Shown in pieces: positions 1 through 14,855 of a DNA stretch of 64,000 bases; the first letter of the stretch is position 1, and every line of letters starts with the position of its first letter. Position numbers and translations under genes: made by a program. Source of the stretch: Pyronema omphalodes (lineage: Eukaryota; Ascomycota; Pezizomycetes; Pezizales; Pyronemataceae); the NCBI GenBank assembly GCA_024516155.1, contig JAJJXM010000018.1, positions 496,001-560,000 of the forward strand, in the 5' to 3' direction. The notes beneath the pieces are model-generated. The model made no database searches. It was given only the letters and a program-made list of their open reading frames with translations, and had not been told where the DNA came from.

Positions 1-28
1 GCCACAACCAAGCTCTGACACTCAACAG

Positions 29-576
29 ACATAACCCTCCGCTACCTCCTCCTCCTCGGACAAACCACCGCCTCCTTCGCCGAAGCATCCGGAAGGTTAC
101 AACCAGAAATCGACGATATTAGACTAGCATTAGAACACGTTGGCGCAATCCGACCGGTCAACATCTTCAACGATCCCGATAATGAAGATACGAGAGGTGT
201 CGATATCTTGATTGAATGGTTTAAAGGACCTCAGGCTGCGGAAATGAGGAGAGTGGCGGGAATTGTGGGACAGGAAGCGGGAGGTGCTGGGGAGGAGTGG
301 GCGAATGGTGGGTTTATCCTCTTTTTTTCTCCTTGGGTTGGTTTGGGTTGCTTTGTGATTCAATGAAGCTCTGGTTACAAAAACTGTTCGGCTTTTGGAT
401 TGGATATGGGAAAAAACCAGTGGAATTTTGATTGTACTGGGAGTAGGAGTGAGGAGGGAGGCTGTGGGATAACACAGCATATAAGAATACTCAGGATATT
501 AGAATGCAGCTAACCTTTCTTCCTAGCACTCAAAAAGTTAAACGAAAAACGCAAAGACGCCGGAGGAGGAGTATAA
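29..576 (+). CDS. TAF3: TAF3-like TFIID subunit, C-terminal part (5' end outside window)
   Basis: Histone-fold subunit of TFIID, which would pair with TAF10 in the nucleus (family knowledge). Two exons are visible, 29-307 and 527-576. The first follows a CTGAC branch site and a CAG acceptor ending at 28, just after an in-frame TGA (16-18), so an intron must precede it. It encodes RYLLLLGQTTASFAEASGR, then DIRLALEHVGAIRP and GVDILIEWFKGP, matching the end of the fungal TAF3 histone fold. The donor GTGGGT (308) and acceptor TAG (526) restore ALKKLNEKRK, the lysine-rich stretch usual after this fold, then stop at TAA 574-576. There is no room for a PHD finger, as in other fungal TAF3 proteins. 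The N-terminus is missing only because the window starts here. Confidence 0.8.
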
Positions 577-640
577 GCAGTATGAGCAGTATGAGCAGTA
601 TGAGCAGTATGAGCAGTATAAGCGGTACAAGCGGTATGAT
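577..640 (+). repeat. 9-bp minisatellite right after the TAF3 stop
   Basis: Unit GAGCAGTAT, five near-perfect copies then decayed copies. It starts at the stop codon of the TAF3-like gene, so it lies in the 3' UTR. Confidence 0.8.
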
Positions 641-4605
<3,965 letters not shown>

Positions 4606-7600
4606 TCAGCCGGCCCCGATAGGCTGGTGCGCCTGACTAGGTTGTCTTGAACCCCAATTACGATGCTGTTCGTCAGTCCCAGGGTTCGGGGGACCACCGT
4701 TATGGTTATTATTATTGTGTCCGTTTTGGTTTGATCGGCCGTTAAGTTGATCCGCAGCTTGTTGTTGGGTGGCTGAAGGTGGTGGGGGGGCTGGGCCACC
4801 AGAAGGTCTTGCAGAAGACTCACGCTGCCATGCCGTACTCTGTGCGAGGTCGGAATCTACTCGGTGATATATAGGGGTAGACGGCGGTCTGTTACCTTCT
4901 CGAGATTGAGGGGGCGAGTTGGATACGATCATGTGCTGCTTTGGCGGCGGCCGACGTGAGATATCCCCATATCGCTTCAATATGTCTTTGGTGGTTATAT
5001 CGGCGTTGTTGGCAAATAGGTTCGGGTCATTCAAGATCGATAATAGATCTTCGGGTACCTGTGAAACATATAGTAAGCAGATGACGATTAGACTTTATGC
5101 TTATTCTGACGTACCTCACACATGGCTTCATTGTACTCAATAAGAGTATGTACAGCCTCGATGGCCAAGAAACTGTCGTCCATACCGGCGTCCTTGTTCT
5201 TGGAATAGAGAATGTTAGGGGTAATGACAGTTGACAAGTTGTGAATGTCCATCTTGCTACCAGACTCTTCATCGATATGCGAAAAGGAAGCCGTCCAGTT
5301 CATAAATGTAAACAAGATCTCCATGCAGTCACGATGACACTTCGGTAACAGACAGCATGTCAAATGCAAGATACGACGCTTGGTTTCGTCATCTGGTACT
5401 TCTGCGGCGGGGATTAGTAATAAACTTCACCGGGAACTTGCATGAACCTACTTTGTGATGTAACGAATAATCGATGCAGCTTGAAAGTAAGAAGCGGATC
5501 TGGTAATTCGCGAAGGAATTTCTTTAGGAGCGCGGCAATCTGGACAGGACCTTCCGAACTCATATCGACTTGGGCATCACCCTTGTCGAGCGCTTCGGCG
5601 AGGGTGTTCAATCGTCGGATATTTCCATTCTTTCTGAAGACTCCCTCAACGGACATATCTGATACTATGTTAGCATCACAAAACTCCAAGTTTAAGCGCA
5701 GAGAAAGTTACCCATTTGCCTCATTGCTGTAATTGCATCATCTACAATTTGAGGGATGCGCAAGTTACCCGGACCGACACCCAGGCTGGATTCGGCACCA
5801 TCGCGTTCGATCATCACCTCTAGTGGGATTCCAAAAACACCTGCTGTTTCTGTAAGCATTTTCTCACAGAAAACATTATGTATCAACGCACCCTTCTTCT
5901 TGGTAGCCTTCTTCTTGTCATTTGGTTGGAACGCCTTTCCAAACTTGCCCCAAAATGTTTTCTTGTTGGTCTCAATCAATCCCAGAAGTTCTTCCAGGTT
6001 AAAATGGCCTTGCACCAATGGCTCCATGTTTAAAACTGCGAGATGCCGTACGATGAAAGAATCAAGGGCAGTCAACTCGGAAAAGTAGCGCTTCCGGGGA
6101 ATCTGGGGCGGCTCTAGCGGCGGTGCCAAGAGCGGCTTACTCGTTGACAGCTCCCTCTGGTGTCCATTGACTAGCCTTGGCTGAGTTGGAGCTGGCGAAC
6201 CTACATACTGGTTTGGTCGCTGGTGTTTGAAGGCATTTGGTCGCTGCTCTCTAGCTTGTTCAGCAGCCACAATGCGAGGAATATCATCTAAAGTAAGTGC
6301 TTTATCATCACCAAAGGACCTCTCAACAACGTTATCAGAGCCAAAACTGTCCTCTACAATCTTGAAATGTCCGGTTTCTCTTCGTCTATCACGAGGAGGA
6401 CCCTCGGAAGAACCTGGGCGTACGCTGTCCGCCGTTGGTCCCTCAATAATCCTTGATTGTCTCGCCTTACGCGCTGTGGTTCCACTTAACTGCTTGTCTA
6501 ACCGGGTTGATTTTAACCGTCGAATGTTGTTAACAGTATTAGTATACGCTTCTACCTGTTCTCCGCCATAAGACTTCGAGCGGGATTCTGAACGCAGCAA
6601 TGGTGGATCCAATCCTGATTTATGTCCTTCAGAAGAGTCGTATTGTTGAAGATTTGGATCATCTTGAGAAAAAAATTAAATAAGCAGGAATCCAGGGAAT
6701 CTTCAGGGAGTTAGCATACCAGATGTGTGTGGCAGAGTACCACCTTGTCGCAGCATTACCAATAATCTGGCAAGAGCTACCCGGAGAAGGAAGATATACT
6801 GCTTTAACCTTGTAGTGTGTTGGAATCCGTCTTTTGCGTCAGGAAGCTGCTGTGCACAGTTGCGACAAACTACTCGACCGCGATCATCTGAAGTCCACAT
6901 TGCATCGTTTAAAGTGTCTCTCAACTCTTTGTTGCAAGTGGAACATGTCAGACAAGGAAGATGCCATCTTTTGTCGTCCAATTTGAAGCATTCGTCTTCG
7001 ATTGTGTTGCGGCACTTGGCGCAGAGATCTGAATGCGAGTCGGCCAAGTTTTCGGATAACCCTGCAGTTGATTCCAGCGACTGTTTCATATCCCTAGTGG
7101 CCTCAAGGTTCGACAGTTCCTCAAGGAATTGGTCCAGTGCTTCTGCGTTGTTATGTTCCCGTTCCTGGATCCCGGTATAAGCAAATGCGATTGGTCCATA
7201 TCGAATTGGGACATACCAATCGTAATGCTCCCTGAAGGCTGATACGAATTAGAAGCTTAAGATAGTGCGCAAGACCTGTTACTAAAGAAAGTAACTCTTG
7301 TGTGACACCAAGCTTTCGAACACCAGTTTCCTGAGTTTTCGACAGTAAACTGAAGAAAGCTACAATCTTCTTGCAAAGCAATTTTGCTTCTCGAGAGTAC
7401 GACAGACCTTATAATAGTCAGCATCAAAACACTGCATAGACCTTCTCAATCTATATAAAAGAGGTATGCATACCCTTAGGTGCAACATTCGACAGTCGGA
7501 TGTCCAAATTGTCAGTGCGCCCAAATAATAGCTCCACATGCCAGATGAATTTCTCGGCGACAAAAACACCTTCAATGTATGCGCCATTGGAGACATGTAA

Positions 7601-8663
7601 CAACATATCACTAATACATGCTGCGGAAGACTCCTCGAATGCGGACAGCACGCTCCATATACGGTATACTTTTTGCTCCATCTGTTCTTCAGCCAGCCGT
7701 ATCATGGATCTTCTGCCGTCATCGGGGGCGGCGATGATCGTTTCCGACTCGTGTTCAGAGATGGTTGCCGGTGGCGCAAGTCGGACATTCCAGAACTGTA
7801 ACGCCGGATTTTAGCAACTATAGACGGCTAACCACAGAGTATGCCACAGATCCCCATTTGGACCATGGAATGACAAACGCGCCTCCGTGCGCGCCAAGGG
7901 GCTTACCTTATGTATCATGTAACATTCAGGGTGCCAATGCTGGTTTTGGCCATTCCTAAATATTTCCACAAATTGCTTCAGAATGGCCGTCTGACATCCG
8001 TTACACTTTGCCGCAAACTGTGTCGAATAATGGTAGTGACAGTAGACCTTCCCATCGTGCTCGTAGTAGGAATCTTGAGGTCCAAACACAGCCGGACACA
8101 CACAACATGTAAAGTGCTCGATGTGATACTTCCGGTCCAGGGCGGTGATGTATGACCCTCGCAGGGCCTCTCCACAGTCATGACACAGTAAATCTAGTCG
8201 CCTGAAGTAGTCCTTCTCGCACAATGGGTACTGGCCGGCGCCGCTCTCGTCTTCCATGGGGAAGAATTTCGACGCAACAATTGCTCCGCAGTCCTGTGAT
8301 GGTGTGTCAATAGGGAACTAGTAGGGAGTAGCTCCAGAAAGTTACCTTGCACTTGAAGCAATCCAGATGGAAAGTTCCACCAAGGGCCCTGACAAACTGG
8401 CCTGATAGATTTCCATTACACTTCATACATGAGCGCGTCTGCCTTGGAGATGTAGCAAGTCCTTGTGCACTCCCACTTCGCCGTAGCACGCCGGCGCCCA
8501 TTCCCCCTTGCGGTCCATGTCCCCCTGGCGAGCCGGCGACAGGCGAACGTTCGCCTGTGTGTAAACTGTGATGCCGCTGAGGTACCGTTAATTCGTTTTG
8601 TGCTAACTGGAGCTGCGGTGGGCGGTGGTCTCGAGGCGGCTGCCCATCTGACGGCGGAGACAT
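4606..8663 (-). CDS. LRG1: Lrg1-type Rho GTPase-activating protein (three LIM domains + RhoGAP)
   Basis: Stimulates GTP hydrolysis by Rho1 and so restrains cell-wall signalling, glucan synthesis and hyphal growth (family knowledge). Nine exons: 8663-8346, 8293-7907, 7795-7474, 7407-7217, 7164-6720, 6662-5712, 5658-5452, 5401-5115, 5058-4606; 1186 aa. Two adjacent LIM domains lie at about 83-205 (CMKCNGNL, then CHDCGEAL with CCVC and CNGC). A conserved helical part follows at 236-430 (AFEESSAACISDMLLHVSNG). LIM3 is at 454-515 (CAKCRNTIEDECF). RhoGAP spans about 831-1035 and carries the arginine finger in EGVFRKNGNIRR and LLKKFLRELPDPLLTFKL. Three LIMs plus RhoGAP fits Lrg1 rather than two-LIM Rga1/Rga2. 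The start is the first ATG in exon 1; an in-frame TAA lies upstream at 8712-8714. Introns 3 and 5 end in AAG. The C-terminus is Q/N/P-rich. Confidence 0.93.
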
Positions 8664-9111
8664 GTGATGCTGCCGGCCCGCCTCGCTTGATGCGAACCAA
8701 CGGAGCACTGCTTATGTGCGGCGAACACCAACTAAGGGCGAGATTGTATGTGGTGATACACCTTCAAGTGGTAGAGGTCGGCGGGTGGTTCGTGGTGAAT
8801 GAAGGTATGGTGTGGGGAGGAAGGTACCCCAGTTGCTCTCCCCCGTAGCGCCTTCGTGGTAGGGAGGTGGTCGACACAAGAGCGGATCTGGCGGGGGTTG
8901 AATCTTGACGAGTGAAATGGAATTGCCGGAGTGTGTATTCGTCTGCGTAAAGGGGACAATTTCAGCCCGTCAGATTCGCGGAGGGGGAGGTATCGTCGTC
9001 GAGGTGGAAAGGGGATGGTGGTGGAGCGAGCCGGGGTGGGTAGGATGGAGTGGACAGTAGGTCGAGCGTGAGGTTGACACCAGTTGGAGCAGAGCAGCAC
9101 AGCAGCCGATG

Positions 9112-9142
<31 letters not shown>

Positions 9143-9760
9143 GAACAGGCTCTAGCAGCGCAGTTGGATTGCAGCGCAGGAGTTTTTTGGGGGTAGTGGC
9201 AGCCTCTCGAGTTGGGAATGAAAGAGGGTTCACGAGAGACTTGGAGGAGGTTTGGAGGAGTTCAAAGGGCTCAGGAAGCAGGAACAGAGCAGAGCAGCAG
9301 AGCAGAGCAGAGCAGAGCAGCAGAGCAGCACAGCACGCCAGAAGCAGCAGCAGCAGCACCAGGAACAGCAGCCAGCCAGCAGCAGAGCGAGCAGAGCAGA
9401 GCAGAGCAGAGAAGAGCAGGCAGTCTAGGGACTAACTCGCTGAAGCGTCAAGAAGAAGTAGCAACAGCAGTAATAGCAACACCAGCAACAGCAGCAGCAG
9501 CAAAGAAGAGTAGAAGGAGCAACAAAGCAAAGCAGAGCAGAGCAGAAACTGAAGCACCACCAGAAGCACCACCAGAATCAGAAGCAGCACCACCAGAACC
9601 AGAAAGCAGCACCAGAAGCAGAAGCAGCACTCAACACTCAGCCAGCAACAACATCAAGATTTTTCAGAGCAGCAACACTTCATTCACAAGCGGGGAAGCG
9701 TGACCGTCCTGATGACCCCGGAGAACTGGATTAGGAGACTAGCTGCACTGCGGTACTTTA
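8664..9760. other. LRG1 upstream region with AGC/AGCAG-rich tract
   Basis: Probable promoter and leader of LRG1. It contains (ACACCAG)n at 9115-9140 and long AGCAG/AGC-rich runs at 9270-9420 and 9470-9640. The open frame through these runs encodes only A/S/E/Q/R low complexity and is not called as a gene. Confidence 0.6.
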
Positions 9761-12027
9761 ATTTTTATTTTTATTTTTATTTTTATCTTTTTTCTATTTT
9801 CCCGTTTTTATAGATATATAAAAAAAAGAGATGTGATTTTATCTGACTGTCGACGAATCAATAGAACAATCTCGCGTGTTGAATTCGATTTTCAGGACTC
9901 CAACGGGGTCGACGAGCTGGCTTGTCCTAGATTCTGCTGTTTGGGGCCCTGGTGCCCTGAGTTAGAGTTAGGCCCAGTATGAACGGGGTTAAGCACAAGT
10001 CAAAATTAGTGGGAACCCTTAGATCCCTTAGCATGCACAGAAGGGTCGCTGGAAAATAAAATGGAAGAGTGTGCTTTGATGAGTTTGGGCGTGTAGTATC
10101 GGAGATTTGTGCTGGATGAGTACTCGTCAAATTGACGAGCGTGTGCGAGGGGTAATACCGGCAATAGCAGGTAGGTGCGGGTGTGTGCCAGCTACGCACT
10201 GGTACATAAGGAGGAGCGTGTGCGGTGGGAATTATTCAGACATTTTGTTCTGTGGAGGTGCTGGTGGGAGGGGGGAGGGGGGAGGGGGGAGGGGGGAGGG
10301 GGGAGGGGAATGGGGCTGAAGGGAATGTCTGTACTTGGAGATGGTGAAGTTAAAGAGCGAAAAAATCCAATAACTTCATTTCATGTCATGTCATGCCCAG
10401 CAGACTCCTGACTGTAAATAACCCCCCAATAATGTCTCTTCCACATTCTATTTCCCCATTTCCCCTCTCTTCGTCCCGTCTTTACCACGTTCGCCAGACA
10501 CCCTTCCCTCGTTGCCACACCTCGCACGTTGAAACAAAGATCTGTGGAACTGTGGAGTGGAGCTTCTGCTGCATCTCTGAACACTTACCGTGGCCTGGCG
10601 TGCTCTGGGGGATATCTGTCGAGAGAAGTTTGGATCACGGTCCCCCCTGTCCTGTGCAGTCCCAGAATGGAAATGTGCTTGGGTAATTATTTTTTTAAAA
10701 TTTACTCCCCTTTTAACCTTCGTGTCAGCATGATTTCCCCTCCTGGACGAACATTACCACAACGGGCCGTCAACGCTGATGGTCTTTCAAAACTTCGCGA
10801 ACAATTCTATTAAAGTGGCGCATGATACCCCATGATACACAGTGGCGGATGCCCATGCCTGCGAACGCGCATCCAAAGTCCAGACGCTCTTTGCAGCAAC
10901 CGCGTGAGAGACGCGTTCCGGACCGGTATATGTTAGCTGCTGCCTCGATGGCGAGTTTAATTATGGTGCAATTCAATTTCAGGCCCGCTCCTTCCAAGCC
11001 TCTGGCACTGCCAACGGCGTCGGCAGCCAGCTGTCAAGCTTGTCATTCACCATCGTCGTTTCAGCATCGAAACTACGACAAGCAGTTATCTCGGTTTCCC
11101 AGTGAAAGGAGCATCACCGCTCGACCGTCTCAGTTGATTGTAGACGGAGTCGGGCGGTTTTCTTTTTTTTTTTATAGACCAGACAGTTAATTTCCCGGAC
11201 TTGATTCATCACCGCCAATGCTGGACAACGGTTTACCGATTCCGAACAAAAAATCTTTGCTCCGGATGTCCCTTTCAGAATATGTAGGAAATAGATCTCT
11301 AACATCTGTAGAAAAAAAAAATCGGGATTCTTGATACGTAAATGCTGTGGTATCGTCGTTGGATCGAGAGTGTTTGTATGTAGCCGATGCTTAGCTATCA
11401 AGCGCATCGTGAACTCTGCTGTCCTTGAAAATATTGCCACTTGTATCGTGCATACCAGTAGCCGTTTTCCTGCAGCAGCCCAGCGAAACGCCCACCATTC
11501 CATAGAAAGGGCTGAACACGCGGGTCCAGTTTGTTCACGATACAACTGTATGAGGCCTGTGCGCTCTTAAGCTTCATTCTCCATCCTCCGTCCCCCGTCT
11601 GTCCCCGTCGGCTTTGCAACTTTCAGCTCGGCTACCAACCGCGATCGATCTCGTCAAAGAAGCTTCCGCCCTTCTTTGCCGCGCGCATTCATCCCAGATC
11701 CCGGATTGAACCATCCCACTCGTCTCCGGAATCCATCCGCGACCGCTGTAACTTTGCCGCTTCCAAAATTCTAGCTCTGCGGCAGGCAGCGCTGCCAAGG
11801 GTATGCAGTCCGATGTCACCTTCTAGTGCTTGGTCATTCGTTCAACGCTCGTTACACACGCTTTAGGTCAACGGAAGAGCTATCAAACCTACCTCACTCC
11901 ATCACTGCGACCATACATCGAACCGACCAACCAGGTTCAAACAACCGCAAAACTCTGTCCAGCATTGTATCCATCGCCAAAACAAAGGAGAACCCATCAC
12001 AGTACCGAAAAACATCATTTCGTCAGC
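9761..12027. other. Intergenic region upstream of the E2 gene
   Basis: A G-rich (GGGGGA)n tract lies at 10261-10310. Between 10740 and 11900 the base composition is more balanced and short open frames occur on both strands (the longest on + is 10822-11190, 122 codons). None has a recognisable motif or a consistent set of splice sites. The 11550-12020 part is pyrimidine-rich and probably the promoter and leader of the next gene. Confidence 0.5.
10261..10310 (+). repeat. (GGGGGA)n tract, possible G-quadruplex former
   Basis: About eight runs of four to six G separated by single A/T, on the + strand. There are enough G-runs for intramolecular quadruplexes; no gene overlaps it. Confidence 0.75.
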
Positions 12028-13976
12028 ATGAATCAGTCCATCATTCGGCTCACGAGGGTAGGTTGCTCCCTCGTGCTCTACTTTGTGTGCCCCTCACTGA
12101 CAGATCCACCCCGCCTTGTAGGAGCTTAGCGAGATACAAAAGTCTCGCGACCTCTGTTAGTAGTCTTCTTCCGCCGTTTTCTCCAGACATATCCTGCGCC
12201 AAGTATTTAAACTAATACTCATGCTTAGCTATCTCCGTCGCTTGCAGAGATATTGATGTCCGGAATGTTCGAGCTATCGTACTAGGACCCCCAGATACTC
12301 CGTACGAGTTTGGCTTCTTTGAAGTACCTATACCGCGCATTCTGTTTAGCTCATTTTGTCTTTCGACTATGCTAACAAGATGTCGCGATCGCAGTTCTCG
12401 TTGAAGTTTGGCAGAGGTACGCAATTCAATCGCAATCACACGAGGAACCTTCCATATGTTGAACGAATACTAAACGAAGTGCGACAGACTATCCCGGGAA
12501 AGCTCCCACAGTTACCTCACTAACAACAAACTCTGGGAGAACACGTTTTAACCCCAATATATACGCCGGCGGCAAAGTTTGCTTGTAAAAGACCCGCATC
12601 CCGGTACTTACCAGATGTCAAGCTAACACCTTCTAGGTCTATTTTAGGGTAGCTTTGTTTACTTCCGTATATCGATGTCGAGGGGTTGCTAACACTACAT
12701 TTAGCACTTGGAGAGGCGAACGCGGCGAAGAATGGTCCTCAGCACAAGGACTCGAGTCTATTCTGATCTCTATCCAGAGCTTGATGTCCTCCAATCCATA
12801 TGAGAATGAGCCCGGGTTTGAAAACGCAAATGCTGACCATGACAAAGAAAACATGAAAATGTATTGTCTTAAGGTGAGCCCTTTTTATTTGTGACAAATC
12901 TGCAGTTGTCTCGACACTAAATATTTATGTCCTTATCAGATTCGTCATGAAACACTGAGAATTACTGTCATTGCGCGATTGGAAGATTATCTCGGCATCC
13001 ACCCTGATGGAAGTTTGGTCCAGGTTATGAGCCCCGTCACCTCAGATGATCTCAACGATTCAGAACATAGCGTGATGGAAATTGAGGGAAGTGTGACATT
13101 TGAGCCTTTCAAGGATCTCTGCAAGCGACGATTCATGTGGTATTACGATTCGTACTTGACTTCAATTGCAGAAGAGCGCACAAAAGTCACCGAAAACCAA
13201 CAATTTGTTCGTATGCCATTTGAACATTCTGGAAACGCTATGGAGGGTAAATTCTGTTACACAGACCTGGAGCGGAGAATCAAGTTCGTTAGAGAACGGC
13301 TTGATAAAGAGACCGAGAGCTGGATAACCGAGGGCAAAGTTTTGGTGCAAAAGGAGAGTGGTGTTGCTGCAAACCTACAACGACAGTATGAGCAAACTGT
13401 GGAACATTATAAAAAGAGTGATTCAGTGACCATCGACATTGAGCTTGTCGACAAGAACCCATTCTTATGGAGAGTGGTAAGTGATTTCGAGTCGTACTAC
13501 TGAATTACTGCTGATTCTGCCCAAGACCTATTTCGGAAGGCCCATGACAAACCTTGACGGTGGACTCTTCAACATTGAGCTTGCCTTCAGCCCTCGCTTC
13601 CCTATTGAGACACCCCGTGCGAAGTTTTTGACTCCCTTCTACCACTACAGAGTGACGAGTAAGCGCAACGTCCATCTGCCGTAATTTGGTACTAATACTT
13701 TATAGAGGACGGAATCCCTTGTTACACTCCAGCGAGAGCAGACGATGGTAGATCGCATATTGATGCCATCATTCAACTCATGGAGGAGGAAAATCCCCCA
13801 TACGATCCCCGTACACAAGTCAATGCGGAGGCATCAAAGCTTTACTGGGGTACACCGGAGGAGAAGCGGCAGTACAACAGAAAGCTTCGCAGGTAAGATT
13901 ATTGTCGTTTATTCGTTCAGTACAGTTCGAAGCTGACCTTATTAGATCCGTTCAAGATTCCCTTGAGTGTTGTTAG
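12028..13976 (+). CDS. UBE2Z-like ubiquitin-conjugating enzyme (E2)
   Basis: Transfers activated ubiquitin, or a related modifier, from an E1 to substrates. Eleven exons: 12028-12057, 12122-12155, 12229-12323, 12395-12416, 12488-12584, 12637-12648, 12705-12873, 12940-13476, 13526-13658, 13706-13892, 13946-13976; 448 aa. All junctions keep frame. The UBC fold begins near residue 11 (ELSEIQKSRDL), then VLGPPDTPYEFGFFEFSL. The catalytic block [20 protein letters not shown] has NPN in place of the usual HPN, as in UBE2Z, and the active Cys is about residue 92. EWSSAQGLESILISIQSLM and NEPGFE follow, also UBE2Z-like. The rest (about 165-448) is a long C-terminal extension without a recognised domain. 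Exon 6 is only 12 nt. Intron 8 ends in AAG. Confidence 0.88.
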
Positions 13977-14855
13977 GAGTCAAACGTTGGAACAAAAGAG
14001 TGAAAGTTTGTTTACCACCACACACATGGCAAGACGGTTTAGACGTCTATATAATCTTTGGTGTAGTCACGGAAAAAATTTAGGCGCTTTTAATTTAGAA
14101 CATGCAGTCTCTTACTCGCCCTGCATCTTTGAAGGCAGCAAAGGAACGGATTTTCTTAGAATTAGTCGGCTAGGGCGGTTTGGGCGTTTGTGTTTGATAA
14201 GCTTTTCGTTTCTTTGGATCTCCGTTTTTGAAAATTGGGGAGACAATAATAGCAATAATACCAGAACACTTTTGCGAGCATTGTTTTTCTTAGAATTCAT
14301 CGCCTTACACTTCGTACGTGACTTGGTGATTATGACGAATCGGCATGTTTTTGTTTTTATATTGTCCAGTAACTGGTGATGCGATGACGTATGAACTATA
14401 ATTTTTCATACACACAGTAATCCATTACGTTTCGATTTATTATCAAATCGCACAACTGCATACATGCTGTCATGGTTAATATTTAAAGTGTTGTTTCGCG
14501 CCTGCCCCCACATCTCAAGCCCCATAGCAACGTCACCCTATGCCGAGTGTTCTAGCGCGTCTCCCAGCGGCGAGACGCGACTTTGAGCTCGGAGCTCTCT
14601 CCCATGAAGAGACCATAATTAACCCTAAACAACCACGCTACGTTTACCCTGAGAGCACCTATCGCGGACCCCAGCATCACCGCGATCGACCTGCCGACAA
14701 AGGACCTCCGACGAAGCCGTGACGAAGCGAAAGTAAAGGCTCACGAGAAACTTCAAATTCCCCGGATACTGAATACTGGATACCGACCGAATACTGGATA
14801 TCGACTGAATATTACGGAACTTCATACACAACACACACACACACATATACCAGCA
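13977..14855. other. Intergenic region between E2 and SEC10
   Basis: No coding sequence was recognised. 14755-14820 holds direct repeats of a GAATACTGGATA-type unit, and an (AC)n run sits at 14827-14846, just before the SEC10 start. It likely contains the E2 3' UTR and the SEC10 promoter. Confidence 0.5.

Noticed and set aside
8664..8708. N-terminal extension of LRG1 beyond the ATG at 8663
   Set aside because: It would begin at GTG and a TAA lies in frame just upstream (8712-8714).
9212..9703. 163-codon A/S/E/Q/P-rich open frame
   Set aside because: AGCAG/AGC low complexity upstream of LRG1; no conserved sequence, no splice structure.
10822..11190. 122-codon open frame on +
   Set aside because: No motif, no linked exons and a competing frame on the other strand; kept only as part of the intergenic entry.
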